From: Pseudomonadota bacterium
Lineage (GTDB): Bacteria > Bdellovibrionota > UBA1018 > CAIMNF01
Assembly (NCBI GenBank): GCA_027491115.1
Contig: JAIXWV010000034.1
Span: 124,001-188,000 of the forward strand
Direction of reading: 5' to 3'
Length of the DNA stretch: 64,000 bases
In this document: in pieces, positions 19,603 to 31,481 of the stretch
Layout of the letters: every line of letters starts with the position of its first letter
How positions within the stretch are numbered: the stretch's first letter is position 1
Notes under the pieces: generated by a model
The model's database searches: none
The model's input: the letters and a program-made list of their open reading frames with translations, nothing else
What the model was told of the DNA's origin: nothing
Position numbers and translations under genes: made by a program

Positions 19603-20564
19603 TTCCCGATCCACAGACCTGGCTTTATCCGGAGATCGAACCCTACCGGACCGGCACCCTGGCCGTTTCACCGATTCACACCCTGTACTTCGAAGAGTGT
19701 GGAAATCCCCGCGGAAAGCCCGTGGTGTTCATCCACGGGGGGCCGGGCGGCGGTTGCGGCCCCCAGGACAGGCGGTTCTTCAATTCCGAGCGGTACAGAA
19801 TCATCCTGTTCGATCAGCGAGGGGCGGGTAAAAGCACCCCTGCCGCGAACCTCGAGGAAAACACGACCTGGGACCTAGTCCGGGACATCGAAAAATTGAG
19901 GGAACACCTCGGGCTCGAACGCTGGATGGTCTTCGGCGGATCCTGGGGAAGTACGCTCGCCCTCACCTACGCCATCGAGCACCCGGATCGGGTCACCGAG
20001 CTCGTCCTCCGTGGAATTTTCATGATCCGAAAGCAGGAGATCGACTGGTATTACCAGGAAGGGGCTTCTTTCATGTTCCCGGATGCCTGGGAGCCCTACC
20101 GGGATCACATTCCAGAGTCGGAACGCGGGGAATTGGTGAAGGCCTACTACCGTCGCCTGACCGATCCGGATCCCACGGTCAGGATAGCGGCCGCCCGCCC
20201 CTGGACCACCTGGGAAATGTCCACCTCGAGACTCCACACGCCGAAAGAAGTGATCGAATCGGCGGTGACGGACGAGTTCGCGATCAAATTCGCCAGGATC
20301 GAATGCCATTATTTCATTCACGGCGGATTTTTCCCAGAAGATGACTGGATCTTGAAACGTGTGGACCGGATCCGTCACATTCCAGCAGTCATTGTTCAGG
20401 GACGCTATGATGTGGTCTGCCCGCCCAAGAGTGCTTGGGACCTGTACCGGGCCTGGCCGGAGGCCAGACTCCACCTGACCCCGGACGCCGGGCACGCCTC
20501 CCGGGAGCCCGGAAACGCCCGGGCACTGGTGGCGGCGACCGACCGGTTTGCAGAACGTCCCTAA
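19593..20564 (+). CDS. pip: Proline iminopeptidase
   Basis: FIHGGPGGGCGPQDRRFFN, LFDQRGAGKSTPAANLEENTTWDLVRDIEKLREHL, FGGSWGSTLAL. Confidence 0.92.
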   Translation: MEMIPDPQTWLYPEIEPYRTGTLAVSPIHTLYFEECGNPRGKPVVFIHGGPGGGCGPQDRRFFNSERYRIILFDQRGAGKSTPAANLEENTTWDLVRDIEKLREHLGLERWMVFGGSWGSTLALTYAIEHPDRVTELVLRGIFMIRKQEIDWYYQEGASFMFPDAWEPYRDHIPESERGELVKAYYRRLTDPDPTVRIAAARPWTTWEMSTSRLHTPKEVIESAVTDEFAIKFARIECHYFIHGGFFPEDDWILKRVDRIRHIPAVIVQGRYDVVCPPKSAWDLYRAWPEARLHLTPDAGHASREPGNARALVAATDRFAERP

Positions 20565-20623
20565 AAGGGACTTGCCGTGGGGGGCGTTTCCAGTTAAAAA
20601 CTACCCTATTCCCATTCTTGAGA

Positions 20624-20700
20624 GGCTCGGTAGCTCAGCTGGTTAGAGCACCGCATTCATAACGCGGGGGTCGGCAGTTCAAGTCTGCCCCGAGCCACCA
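20624..20700 (+). tRNA. tRNA-Met (CAT)
   Basis: Cloverleaf GGCTCGG...CCGAGCC with encoded CCA, anticodon loop TTCATAA, T-arm GCAG-TTCAAGT-CTGC. Confidence 0.88.
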
Positions 20701-20722
20701 TCTCCGACCCCGGTCACTTCTC

Positions 20723-22072
20723 CTAGATCATGGCTTGGAAGATCTTCTGGAAATAAGTCCCCTTGTAGACCTTCCGGTGCGTCTTCACAAAGTCCTGAAC
20801 ACTCCAATCCGGATGATCGTACACATAATCCACAAACGCGTGGCTCACAAGAAACAGGCAACTGAGGGGTAACAGTTGGGATCCGGTCAGCTTGCCCGGA
20901 AATCCGGATCCATCCGGGAGTTCTTTTTGCTGAAGAAGAATTTTTGCGGCATCCGGGTGCGACTCGCTGTCCTGCCGAGCCAATTCGGCCGCATAAGCCG
21001 GTCCTTCAAGGTACGCTCGCTGTTCCTCGAGACTCAGTGTCGCGAAAACCTTCTGAAACTCACGCAGGTCACGGATCCGGGCCAAGGCCGGCAATGCGAA
21101 ATAACGGGCATCATGCAGGTAAGCGATATAGATCAACTTGTCGAGCGTGGCACTCGACACCCAACCCAAACGGGTCCCGAGTCCGCACATCACCTCACAG
21201 AGCAGCTCCACGTGTCTCTTCAAATAAGGGGAGTTCTTGCTACCCTTCTCGAATCGCTGGATCAGGGTCGCTCCACCCTTCCGCTTGCGCATCCGCTTGA
21301 CCAAGGCATCCATTTTCTCACTGACATCGCGCCTAAATGCTTGATCCCGGACCAGTTGTGGCTCTGAAACATCGAAGGCACTGTCTCGGACACAAAAGGC
21401 GTCATAGGTTGCTTTGGGGATTTTACGTTCTAGGTGAACCCCGACCTTCGAACCAATCTCGAGTCCGCCCAATGCACCCCTGGATTGATGCTCGATCTTG
21501 AATACGACTTCTCCCTGAACAGGAGGATGGATCCGGTAAGGTCCCAACATCTCAAGACTGACTCGATCCTGTAGCTGAATCACAGTCGATTGTTGAGGAC
21601 TGAGAATGAGTGCCATCCCGGTCTGGCTGATGTCGGCGAGAGTGGCTGAAATGGACCTTTGAGCCACTGGTGAATTCACATTCTTGATTTTCCTGACAAG
21701 AACCTGTTTCTGATCGGTGGGATGAAAATAGATTCGTTTCTCAGCACGATTCTCGCTCAGCGCGATCTCGTCTGGAAAATGAAGCACCAACTCAGAGCCT
21801 TCAACTTTAAGCACCTCTGTTTTGAAAGCTGAATCACGGATCTCGAGCTTCAGGTAAACGGTGTCACCGACCTGAAGCCTCAGATCAGAACGGGATTCGA
21901 TCTCCACCTGGATCAAGTTATCGTTCAGATTGATATGAGTAATGGTGAGTGGCACCAATCTACGTCGGCTGGACTTCCAGAGATGGTTTGCCCCCTCCCT
22001 ACGCGCGCGTACGAGCACTTCGAGAATTTCCTTGAACCGGGCCGAAACCCTGTAAGGACTCTTTTTCACCAT
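20723..22072 (-). CDS. PilZ domain fused to degenerate HD-GYP-like domain
   Basis: PilZ: RAEKRIYFHP plus LADISQTGMALIL. C-terminal HD-GYP-like: YIAYLHDARYFALPAL and LLQQKELPDGSGFPGKLTGSQLLPLSCLFLVSHAFVDYV. Start could be 22108. Confidence 0.65.
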   Translation of the reverse strand: MVKKSPYRVSARFKEILEVLVRARREGANHLWKSSRRRLVPLTITHINLNDNLIQVEIESRSDLRLQVGDTVYLKLEIRDSAFKTEVLKVEGSELVLHFPDEIALSENRAEKRIYFHPTDQKQVLVRKIKNVNSPVAQRSISATLADISQTGMALILSPQQSTVIQLQDRVSLEMLGPYRIHPPVQGEVVFKIEHQSRGALGGLEIGSKVGVHLERKIPKATYDAFCVRDSAFDVSEPQLVRDQAFRRDVSEKMDALVKRMRKRKGGATLIQRFEKGSKNSPYLKRHVELLCEVMCGLGTRLGWVSSATLDKLIYIAYLHDARYFALPALARIRDLREFQKVFATLSLEEQRAYLEGPAYAAELARQDSESHPDAAKILLQQKELPDGSGFPGKLTGSQLLPLSCLFLVSHAFVDYVYDHPDWSVQDFVKTHRKVYKGTYFQKIFQAMI

Positions 22073-22097
22073 GGAATCAGTATAAACGAAATCCGAA

Positions 22098-22883
22098 TCA
22101 TGGCGCAATCCACCGTTGCATCGAAAGAAAGTAAAGAGCGGGATAGGCCGAGATCCAAGCCCAGAAAAAACGATTGAGGCCGTAAATCCGGAAGACGAGA
22201 TAATGGAATCCCACTCCTGACGACATGAAGATCCACGCAGGCCACGGACCCGCCAACGACAGAGGAAACAGAATCTCGAAGAGGAGGACCGCGCGGGCCA
22301 TGGTTTTCGCCGAGCCGGGGAGCCGGAGCAATCCGAGAATCCAATCCGGAGTTCCGTAACGATTGCCTCTCAAGAATCCCTGAAGAGCCTCACCACTCCT
22401 CCAACCGGGATGCCGTATTTTGGCAAGGCCGGACACAAAGTACGAAAAGACCGTCTGAAAGCCGAGATAGCAGAAGATCGCACGGACCAGGCCAGGATGT
22501 GCGGAGAACACGGTCATCAAGAACGTCCCCCCGAGAACTTGTGCTGTCATGAAATCGCTCCCGCCGTTGTATGCGCCGCGATGCCTGAACGGCAACAGGA
22601 TCTGGAGCGCCATCAACACTCCCATCAGTGCCAGATTTCCAGGCAGAATCATCAAGCCGAGGGCCGCTACCGCCCTCACCCCGTGCATGAGCCTGAAAAC
22701 GCCCGGAGTACAAAGAACCCGGAGTGGCGAACGGATCCAAGTCGGGAACCTCGAAAAACGAGGGATGAACCCCATCCCGTCCCCTGCAAACAGGAACTCC
22801 ACACTCTGGACCGTCAAAGAGACCGCAAGAAGCATTTCCTGGATCCTGATCAGGAGTTGGGTGAATTCCACACGCCCTCCCAA
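22098..22883 (-). CDS. HTTM (vitamin-K-dependent carboxylase-like) membrane protein
   Basis: Multiple TM helices; YFVSGLAKIRHPGWRSGEALQGFL resembles the HTTM family. Confidence 0.55.
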   Translation of the reverse strand: MGGRVEFTQLLIRIQEMLLAVSLTVQSVEFLFAGDGMGFIPRFSRFPTWIRSPLRVLCTPGVFRLMHGVRAVAALGLMILPGNLALMGVLMALQILLPFRHRGAYNGGSDFMTAQVLGGTFLMTVFSAHPGLVRAIFCYLGFQTVFSYFVSGLAKIRHPGWRSGEALQGFLRGNRYGTPDWILGLLRLPGSAKTMARAVLLFEILFPLSLAGPWPAWIFMSSGVGFHYLVFRIYGLNRFFWAWISAYPALYFLSMQRWIAP

Positions 22884-23341
22884 ACCGGATCCGAAAAGGT
22901 CCCCTCGTGATCCGTCCAGCTCACTTTGAACCGGATCGTCTTCGTATCAGGATGAAACGCCAGGACCCTCCTCACCCCTTCATCGACCAGGCAGGACCCC
23001 AGATCTTCATGGGAAGGGTTCAATGCAAAATCGAGGACCAGCGTTTCAAAAGCATGGAAAGAATTCGAGCCGGGACTGTAAAGCAAGCGGGCCTTACCGG
23101 ACCCGGTCGGATTCGGCACAGGACTCCAGCGGTCAGTCACGGAATCCCCGTCACGGGAGAACTCGAACACCGGCAAGTTCCCCGTGTTCTCAAAGAACCT
23201 CCATGAGGGAATCCAGGACCGCATGAACACCGAAAATTCCCCGGCTCGCCAAGAGGCGAACCCGAGTATCCCGGCGAGACCCAAAACCCACAGCCCTTCA
23301 GGCATCGAGCATGCCCCGGTGCGGATGACCCAATTCTTCAT
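22850..23341 (-). CDS. Hypothetical membrane-anchored protein, coupled to HTTM-like gene
   Basis: N-terminal hydrophobic segment; overlaps both same-strand neighbours. Start may be 23305. Confidence 0.5.
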   Translation of the reverse strand: MKNWVIRTGACSMPEGLWVLGLAGILGFASWRAGEFSVFMRSWIPSWRFFENTGNLPVFEFSRDGDSVTDRWSPVPNPTGSGKARLLYSPGSNSFHAFETLVLDFALNPSHEDLGSCLVDEGVRRVLAFHPDTKTIRFKVSWTDHEGTFSDPVWEGVWNSPNS

Positions 23342-24575
23342 TCATTCGGGCGGAGTCGAGCCTGCCTTCCCAACGGGCGATGACCAGAGTCGCAATCCCG
23401 TTTCCGAGCATGTTCGTGAGTGCCCGGGCCTCGGACATGAAGCGGTCCACTCCAAGAATCAAGGTCAGGCCGGCGACCGGAATTTCGGGAACGATGGCCA
23501 GGGTCGCAGCCAGGGTGATGAACCCAGCCCCTGTGACGCCGGAAGCTCCCTTCGACGACACCATCGCCACCAACAGGATCCCCAGCTGTTGTCCGAGCGA
23601 AAGCTCGATGCCGAAAGCCTGCGCGATGAACACCGCAGCCAAAGTCAGGTAAATGTTGGTCCCGTCGAGATTGAAGGAATACCCGGTCGGAACCACCAAG
23701 CCCACCACGGTTCTGGGACAGCCGAGTCTCTCGAGCTTTTCCATGAGAGGTGCCAAAGCGCTCTCGGAAGAAGAAGTCCCGAGCACCAGGAGGATCTCGG
23801 CTTTGAGATAACGGAGATAAGATAGAATTGAAAATCCGCAAACCCGGGCAATCGCGCCGAGAACACCGAGAATGAACAAGGCACAGGTCAGATAAAAACA
23901 AAACATGAGGAACAGGAGTGGACGGAGGGAGTCGGCACCGAACTTACCCGTGGTATAAGCCATGGCGGCCCCCGCACCGATGGGAGCCAGGAGCATCACT
24001 TTCCCCATCCAGCCGAAAAGAGTATGATTCCACTTTTTCAATTTTGAAACAGCGCGGGTCCTGAAACTCACGGGAGCGAAGAGGAGAGCCACTCCCGAGA
24101 CAATCGAAAGCACCAAGACCTGGATCAGGTTCACACCCTGAAGCGGATTCAGGAGATGGCCCCGGGGAGTGGTGTAGGCGGACACCAGGCTCGCATCCAA
24201 GCGAGTCGGGTCAAGCGGGAACCCGGCGCCGGGCTTCAGCAGGTTCGCAACGGCAAGACCGATGGCAAGAGCGAAGGTCGAAACCAATTCAAAATAAATG
24301 AAAGCCTTGAAAGCGATCCTGCCGGCCTCTTTTTTACTCTCTGCTCCGGCGATTCCGAGGGCCACCGAACAAAAGATCACCGGCCCCACCAACAACTTGA
24401 TGATCCTGACGAATCCGTCAGCCAAAGGATGGACAGCGGCACCGGTCGATGGCGAAAGGATTCCGAGCAAAGCCCCACCCACAATGGCAAAGATCACCCA
24501 GAAGTAAAGAGAACGGAATAAACGACTGATGACCGGGCGACTGATGACCGCGCGGCTCATGAGCGGGACGCCCAC
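23298..24575 (-). CDS. Dicarboxylate/amino acid:cation symporter (DAACS)
   Basis: GTSSSESALAPLMEKLERLG, VPTGYSFNLDGTNIYLTLA, MVSSKGASGVTGAGFI. Confidence 0.93.
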   Translation of the reverse strand: MGVPLMSRAVISRPVISRLFRSLYFWVIFAIVGGALLGILSPSTGAAVHPLADGFVRIIKLLVGPVIFCSVALGIAGAESKKEAGRIAFKAFIYFELVSTFALAIGLAVANLLKPGAGFPLDPTRLDASLVSAYTTPRGHLLNPLQGVNLIQVLVLSIVSGVALLFAPVSFRTRAVSKLKKWNHTLFGWMGKVMLLAPIGAGAAMAYTTGKFGADSLRPLLFLMFCFYLTCALFILGVLGAIARVCGFSILSYLRYLKAEILLVLGTSSSESALAPLMEKLERLGCPRTVVGLVVPTGYSFNLDGTNIYLTLAAVFIAQAFGIELSLGQQLGILLVAMVSSKGASGVTGAGFITLAATLAIVPEIPVAGLTLILGVDRFMSEARALTNMLGNGIATLVIARWEGRLDSARMNEELGHPHRGMLDA

Positions 24576-25701
24576 TCCACCAGAGCCCTGAGTTCCACAG
24601 GATGATGATCGGTCCTTTCGCCGGTTTTCTTACCGAGACGGACCACCACCCGCTTTTTGGAAGGGATCACCGCGATGTACTGCCCAAGAATCCCCCGGGC
24701 ATAGGGAACCTCGCCTTCCGGAGTCTTCAGAACCCACCACTGGAAACCGTAGTAATCGACGGGTTTGCCCTCGGAGTTCGGAACACCATGGGGACGGGTC
24801 ATCTCGCGAATGTACTCCGGATCGACCACAGGATGGGTGCCCCAGGTTCCACCGAGGCGGACCAATTCTCCGATTCTGGCGAAATCACGGGCCTTGGCAT
24901 TGAAACAACAGTAGGCCTTTTCCAGTCCATCTTGGTGATCGAGCGACCATAGGGCGTCAGTTTCCGCTTCGAGAGGGACCCATAACTTCCGGGATGCGTA
25001 GTTCGAAAGGCTCTCGTTGACCGCTCTGGAGACCACCATCCCGAGCAATTGGGTTGTCCCACTTTGATAAGAAAACCGGCTGCCGGCAGGCGCGGCCAAT
25101 CTTTGTTTGAATGCGGTCCTGAGAAGATCCCCACCATAATAGGCTTCGGTGGTAATCGAGAAGGGATTCCAATAACTCTCATCCCAATTGAAGCCGCCCG
25201 TCATGGTCAATAACTGGCGAACGGTCACCTTACCTTCTTCACGACCTTCCCATTCCGGAAGATAATGATCGATGGATTCATCCCATGATTTCAACTTACC
25301 CTCCTGACGGGCTACACCCGCCAGCAAAGCGACAATACTCTTTGCCATCGAAAAGGATCCGGAAAGGACGCCCTCTCCTCCGTCGAGATCATAACTCTCG
25401 TAGACGATCTTGCCGTCCTCCAGAACCAAAAGAGCTGTGGTCTCAAGATCGCTGAGTTGACGGGCAAGATCACCGGAAGGCGCAGTCATCCGCTTTTCTG
25501 AAACAGGAAAAGGCACCCGGGCGGTCCCGGCAGCAACCTTCCGGTTTTCAAAAATCCGGTAATCGTCGATCGCCGCGAAATTGTGATAAACCGCCTTCGG
25601 CAACCAAGGCTTCAATGCGAGCATGCTCACGATCAGCACCACGAAAAATGCCGAGACTCCCAACTTGATATTCCTTTTTTCAATGCCAAACCAAGTGTTG
25701 C

Positions 25702-25705
<4 letters not shown>
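24557..25705 (-). CDS. Serine hydrolase (class C beta-lactamase family)
   Basis: SGSFSMAKSIVALLAGVA (SxxK) and RFSYQSGTTQLLG (YxS/N). Confidence 0.85.
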
Positions 25706-27920
<2,215 letters not shown>

Positions 27921-28029
27921 GGACTCAGGAGACCACAGTCCACCGGAAAGCAGAAGCAACGCAACGTAAGTCTTTTGTAAGTGTTTTTTTTGGTCTCCGT
28001 GACTGACTCCGTGGTAAGGTCGGGAAATC

Positions 28030-28866
28030 ATGACGACATTCCAGGTTTTGATGGAAGCACTCTTCCTCGCCCTCACCCGGCTCATCCCGCTGGCACCGGC
28101 CATCAACGAGAGCTTGGCCCACCGACTGCTCCACTGGTCTCTTCCAGTCCAGGAACTCGAATTCCTGGTCTTATTGACGGGCTCGATCGCCTTCTTGGTT
28201 TTTTTCCGCTACGACTGGCTCGGAATGCTTTCAGCCGGCCTGACCACGCTGGCACGGCCATTTAGCCTGAGCCAAGATCGCAGAACCCTCGACCAGCACA
28301 CGTTGATGTTCCTTTCCTTGGTTTTCATCCCGTCCTTTCTCGTTTCTCATTTTGTCCGCCCCCTCATTCAGGAGAATGAGAGCCTTTCCCACCCCCTGAT
28401 CGCAGGAGGACTGTCGCTCATCCTCGCCTTCCTGTTCCGATTCGCCCATCGGTGGAACAAACGCATTTTCGGATTGAACCACCTGAAGCTGGTCCACGGA
28501 TTGCTCATCGCCGGAATCACCCTGCTTTGCGCCCATCCTGCCTTTTCACTCATCGGACTCCTCTGGATCGGATTCGCACTCACAAACTACCATTATGAGG
28601 CTGTATTCAAGTACTCGATGCTGACCCTCGGACTCCACCTGGTATTCCAAACATTCGGCCTACTGGGTCACACTGGTTTGAAGTCTGCATTCGAGCAGCT
28701 TGGAGCTTTGAACGCTTTAGCGATCCTGGTACTGAGCTTCAGCGTCTTCTGGATCGGTCTCGAACATCTCCAAAAGACTCTTTCAGAAACCACTTTCAAG
28801 ACCTTCCAGTGGCTGAACGTCTTGGTAGCAGTCTTTTTCACTGTTTTGTATTTCCTGCCGGCATGA
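28030..28866 (+). CDS. Polytopic membrane protein, possibly a divergent UppP/BacA paralogue
   Basis: N-terminal layout EALFLALTRLIPLAPAINESLAHRLLHW...EFLVLLTGSIAFLVFFRYDWL resembles UppP, but catalytic motifs are not conserved. Confidence 0.4.
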   Translation: MTTFQVLMEALFLALTRLIPLAPAINESLAHRLLHWSLPVQELEFLVLLTGSIAFLVFFRYDWLGMLSAGLTTLARPFSLSQDRRTLDQHTLMFLSLVFIPSFLVSHFVRPLIQENESLSHPLIAGGLSLILAFLFRFAHRWNKRIFGLNHLKLVHGLLIAGITLLCAHPAFSLIGLLWIGFALTNYHYEAVFKYSMLTLGLHLVFQTFGLLGHTGLKSAFEQLGALNALAILVLSFSVFWIGLEHLQKTLSETTFKTFQWLNVLVAVFFTVLYFLPA

Positions 28867-28877
28867 AGAAGGGAACC

Positions 28878-29897
28878 ATGGAAAAAAAAGATTTCATCTC
28901 CAGTATCGGAAACACTCCCCTGATCTACTTAAAGTCCCTGTCCTCGCTGACCGGCTGTGAAATTTACGGTAAAGCCGAGTTCATGAACCCGGGTGGATCG
29001 GTCAAAGATCGGGCGGCTCTGGGCATGATCGAAGACGCCGAGAAAAAAGGCCTGATCCGTCCCGGGTCGGTCATCATTGAAGGGACCGCCGGAAATACTG
29101 GGATCGGACTCGCTTTGATCGGTAACATCAAAGGCTACAAAGTGAAGCTGCTGGTTCCGAGCAGCCAATCCCAGGAAAAAATCGACACCCTGAGAGGCAT
29201 GGGAGCCGAAGTGCTCGTGGTGCCTCCTGCTCCCTATCCCGATCCCAAGAACTACAGGATCATCGCAGCACGGCTGGCCGAAGAAGAAGGTGCCTACTAC
29301 ATCAACCAGTTCGAGAACGAGGCCAATTACCTCGCACACTATCGCACCACAGGTCCTGAAATCTGGAACCAGACGGATGGGACTGTCGATGGTTTTGCTT
29401 GTGCGATCGGTTCAGGCGGCACGCTTGCCGGAGTCTCGATGTACCTGAAGGAAAAAAACCCGTCGGTGAAAATTGGCTGTGTGGACCCAGTCGGATCGGC
29501 CATGCATGCGTACTTTACCAGCGGAGTCGCTGAAGTGAGCGCGGGAGAGTCCATCACCGAGGGAATCGGCCAGGGCGCTGTGACCGCGAACGTCCGCCCC
29601 TGCCGGGTCGATCTCTCCCACCGCGTGGACGATCAAACGATCCTGAACATGGTTCATTACATCGTTCAAAAGGAAGGGATCTTTCTCGGAACGTCTTCCG
29701 GCGCAAATCTCTGTGCAGCCTACCTGCTCGCAAAAACCCTCGGGCCGGGAAAGCGGCTGGTCTCCATCCTGTGCGACTCGGGCCAGAAGTATGTTTCCAA
29801 GGTGTACAATCCGGACTTCCTTTCCTCAAAGGGCCTCCGAGCGAGTTCCCGACCAGAAGACCTGTTTCCGGCTCTTGATCGTCTGCTGCAATCCTGA
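28878..29897 (+). CDS. PLP-dependent cysteine synthase family protein
   Basis: ISSIGNTPLIYL, NPGGSVKDRAALGMI, EGTAGNTGIGLALIG, GTSSGANLCAAYLLA. Confidence 0.92.
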   Translation: MEKKDFISSIGNTPLIYLKSLSSLTGCEIYGKAEFMNPGGSVKDRAALGMIEDAEKKGLIRPGSVIIEGTAGNTGIGLALIGNIKGYKVKLLVPSSQSQEKIDTLRGMGAEVLVVPPAPYPDPKNYRIIAARLAEEEGAYYINQFENEANYLAHYRTTGPEIWNQTDGTVDGFACAIGSGGTLAGVSMYLKEKNPSVKIGCVDPVGSAMHAYFTSGVAEVSAGESITEGIGQGAVTANVRPCRVDLSHRVDDQTILNMVHYIVQKEGIFLGTSSGANLCAAYLLAKTLGPGKRLVSILCDSGQKYVSKVYNPDFLSSKGLRASSRPEDLFPALDRLLQS

Positions 29898-30033
29898 AAC
29901 CCGACAGGTGTATAAATTTTATACGCTATAGCAAGACCCGTTGGAGGCCCTTTTGGGACCACTTATCGGGCGGTTTAATTATTTAATCAATAAAATCAAA
30001 TGCTTAAAATACAGAACTCCAACAATCAGCCAT

Positions 30034-30049
30034 TGGCACCCCTTTTGCT
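30034..30049 (+). promoter_or_regulatory. Candidate sigma-54 (-24/-12) promoter
   Basis: TGGCACC-CCTT-TTGCT, one mismatch to TGGCACG-N4-TTGCW, 46 bp upstream of ATG 30096. Confidence 0.7.
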
Positions 30050-30095
30050 TACTTACTGGATAGAGAGTTCATTTATGCGAAAGGAAATGAGGACT

Positions 30096-30824
30096 ATGAA
30101 AACCTTTACCCGATTTTTCAGTTTGGCAGTCACTGCCCTGGCTCTGTCGGCCTGTGGCCAAAATGCTCAACCCCTGAGCTACAATCAGTTCGGTCTCAAC
30201 ACAAACGGCACCGGTATGGGGCAGATCCCCACTCAAGGAGGATGCGTTCCTCTACAGACTGGCTCCTTCGGTTTCTCGGCCACCAATGCCAGCATGAACA
30301 CTGGCGCACTCTACGCAGGTAACATTCCAGGTGCAGGCCAGTTTGGTCAAGTGGCCATGGGCGGCACTTCTCTCGGTGGACTCGGTGCGGGCATGATCCA
30401 GTACCAACCCAAACAAAGTGGGAACGGAACCCTTCAACTCGGAGCGACTCTCAACCAAAGCGGACAAGCCAACATCACCGGCATGATCCAGCTTGCTCCT
30501 TCTGTGATCCAAACAGTGATGTACGCCTCCGGCGGAATGTGGGGCGGCATGAATGGTGGGTTCAATGGTGGAATCAACGGCGGATTCAATGGTGGAATCA
30601 ACGGCGGTATGCCGAACAACACCACTGGTGCTTGCGTGAGCTCCATCGCTATCCGGGCCTACCAAAATCTGATTCTCAACCAGAACAATCCTTTCGGCGG
30701 TTACAATCCCTACGGTGGAATGACCAACCAAATCGGAATGACCGGCGGAACCGGCCAGATCCTGAATGCCCTGGTCTACCTGTACCTGAACAGTGGAACC
30801 CCGATTGGCCCCTTCGTGTTCTAA
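30096..30824 (+). CDS. Gly/Asn-rich putative lipoprotein
   Basis: MKTFTRFFSLAVTALALSACGQ (signal plus lipobox LSAC), low-complexity GGFNGGINGG region. Confidence 0.75.
   Translation: MKTFTRFFSLAVTALALSACGQNAQPLSYNQFGLNTNGTGMGQIPTQGGCVPLQTGSFGFSATNASMNTGALYAGNIPGAGQFGQVAMGGTSLGGLGAGMIQYQPKQSGNGTLQLGATLNQSGQANITGMIQLAPSVIQTVMYASGGMWGGMNGGFNGGINGGFNGGINGGMPNNTTGACVSSIAIRAYQNLILNQNNPFGGYNPYGGMTNQIGMTGGTGQILNALVYLYLNSGTPIGPFVF
30561..30608 (+). repeat. Two tandem 24-bp coding repeats (FNGGINGG)
   Basis: TTCAATGGTGGAATCAACGGCGGA at 30561-30584, repeated at 30585-30608 with one difference at the last base. Confidence 0.9.
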
Positions 30825-30852
30825 TTTCCTGAACGTCCGAACTCTCTCTCGA

Positions 30853-30892
30853 AAACCCCTGCCCGAGTCCTCCGGGTGGGGGTTTCTTTTTG
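30853..30892 (+). terminator. Rho-independent terminator, possibly bidirectional
   Basis: AAACCCCTGCCCG / CGGGTGGGGGTTT stem followed by CTTTTT, between convergent genes. Confidence 0.8.
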
Positions 30893-30903
30893 CTCTGTCA
30901 GAT

Positions 30904-31107
30904 TCAGCAAGAAATCACATTCCGTGCAAGGTAGCCCTTGGCATCGTCTTCGTAGAGATCGAACTCCACCTTCTGACCCTGTTTCAAACTCCTGAAACCG
31001 GCCCCTTGGATATCGTTGTAATGGACGAATACGGTTTGCCCGTCCTCGATCTCGATGATGCCGAATCCCTTCGAATCATTGAACCACACCACATGTCCGA
31101 TATGCAT
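30904..31107 (-). CDS. Cold-shock domain protein
   Basis: [46 protein letters not shown]. Confidence 0.9.
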   Translation of the reverse strand: MHIGHVVWFNDSKGFGIIEIEDGQTVFVHYNDIQGAGFRSLKQGQKVEFDLYEDDAKGYLARNVISC

Positions 31108-31178
31108 CGTTCCCTGATGCCTCCCCGCTTCTATTTTGACGGAAAGGGAGGGGGACTGTCAAACAACGAAACGCGCCA

Positions 31179-31481
31179 TCAGGGATAAAACTCAAAAACC
31201 GCTTCGTGCTCACCCAAATACCCGAGTACTTTTCTCACTTCGCGCTCCTGAGCCAAGGGGTTAGATTCGAGCTCACGGGCCACGTGCTGGAGAGTGGTGG
31301 AACGATCCTCAATGGTGCCAATCTCCTGACGGCGATCAGACAGTGCCGAAGCGACCCGGTACCACTGCTTGAGCCCGGGGCTCTTCAGCCAAAAATCAAG
31401 GAGTCCGCTCAACAAAATGAGCCACACACAGAAAAATCCGAGCCAAATGCGATTGATGTCGATCTTTTTTCGAAGGCTCAC
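31179..31481 (-). CDS. ftsB: FtsB/DivIC-like septum formation protein
   Basis: Small, one TM helix plus coiled coil, ATGA-coupled to enolase as in many proteobacteria. Confidence 0.6.
   Translation of the reverse strand: MSLRKKIDINRIWLGFFCVWLILLSGLLDFWLKSPGLKQWYRVASALSDRRQEIGTIEDRSTTLQHVARELESNPLAQEREVRKVLGYLGEHEAVFEFYP

Noticed and set aside
20435-20662. Small ORF ending GSVAQLVRAPHS
   Set aside because: Spurious translation of tRNA-Met.
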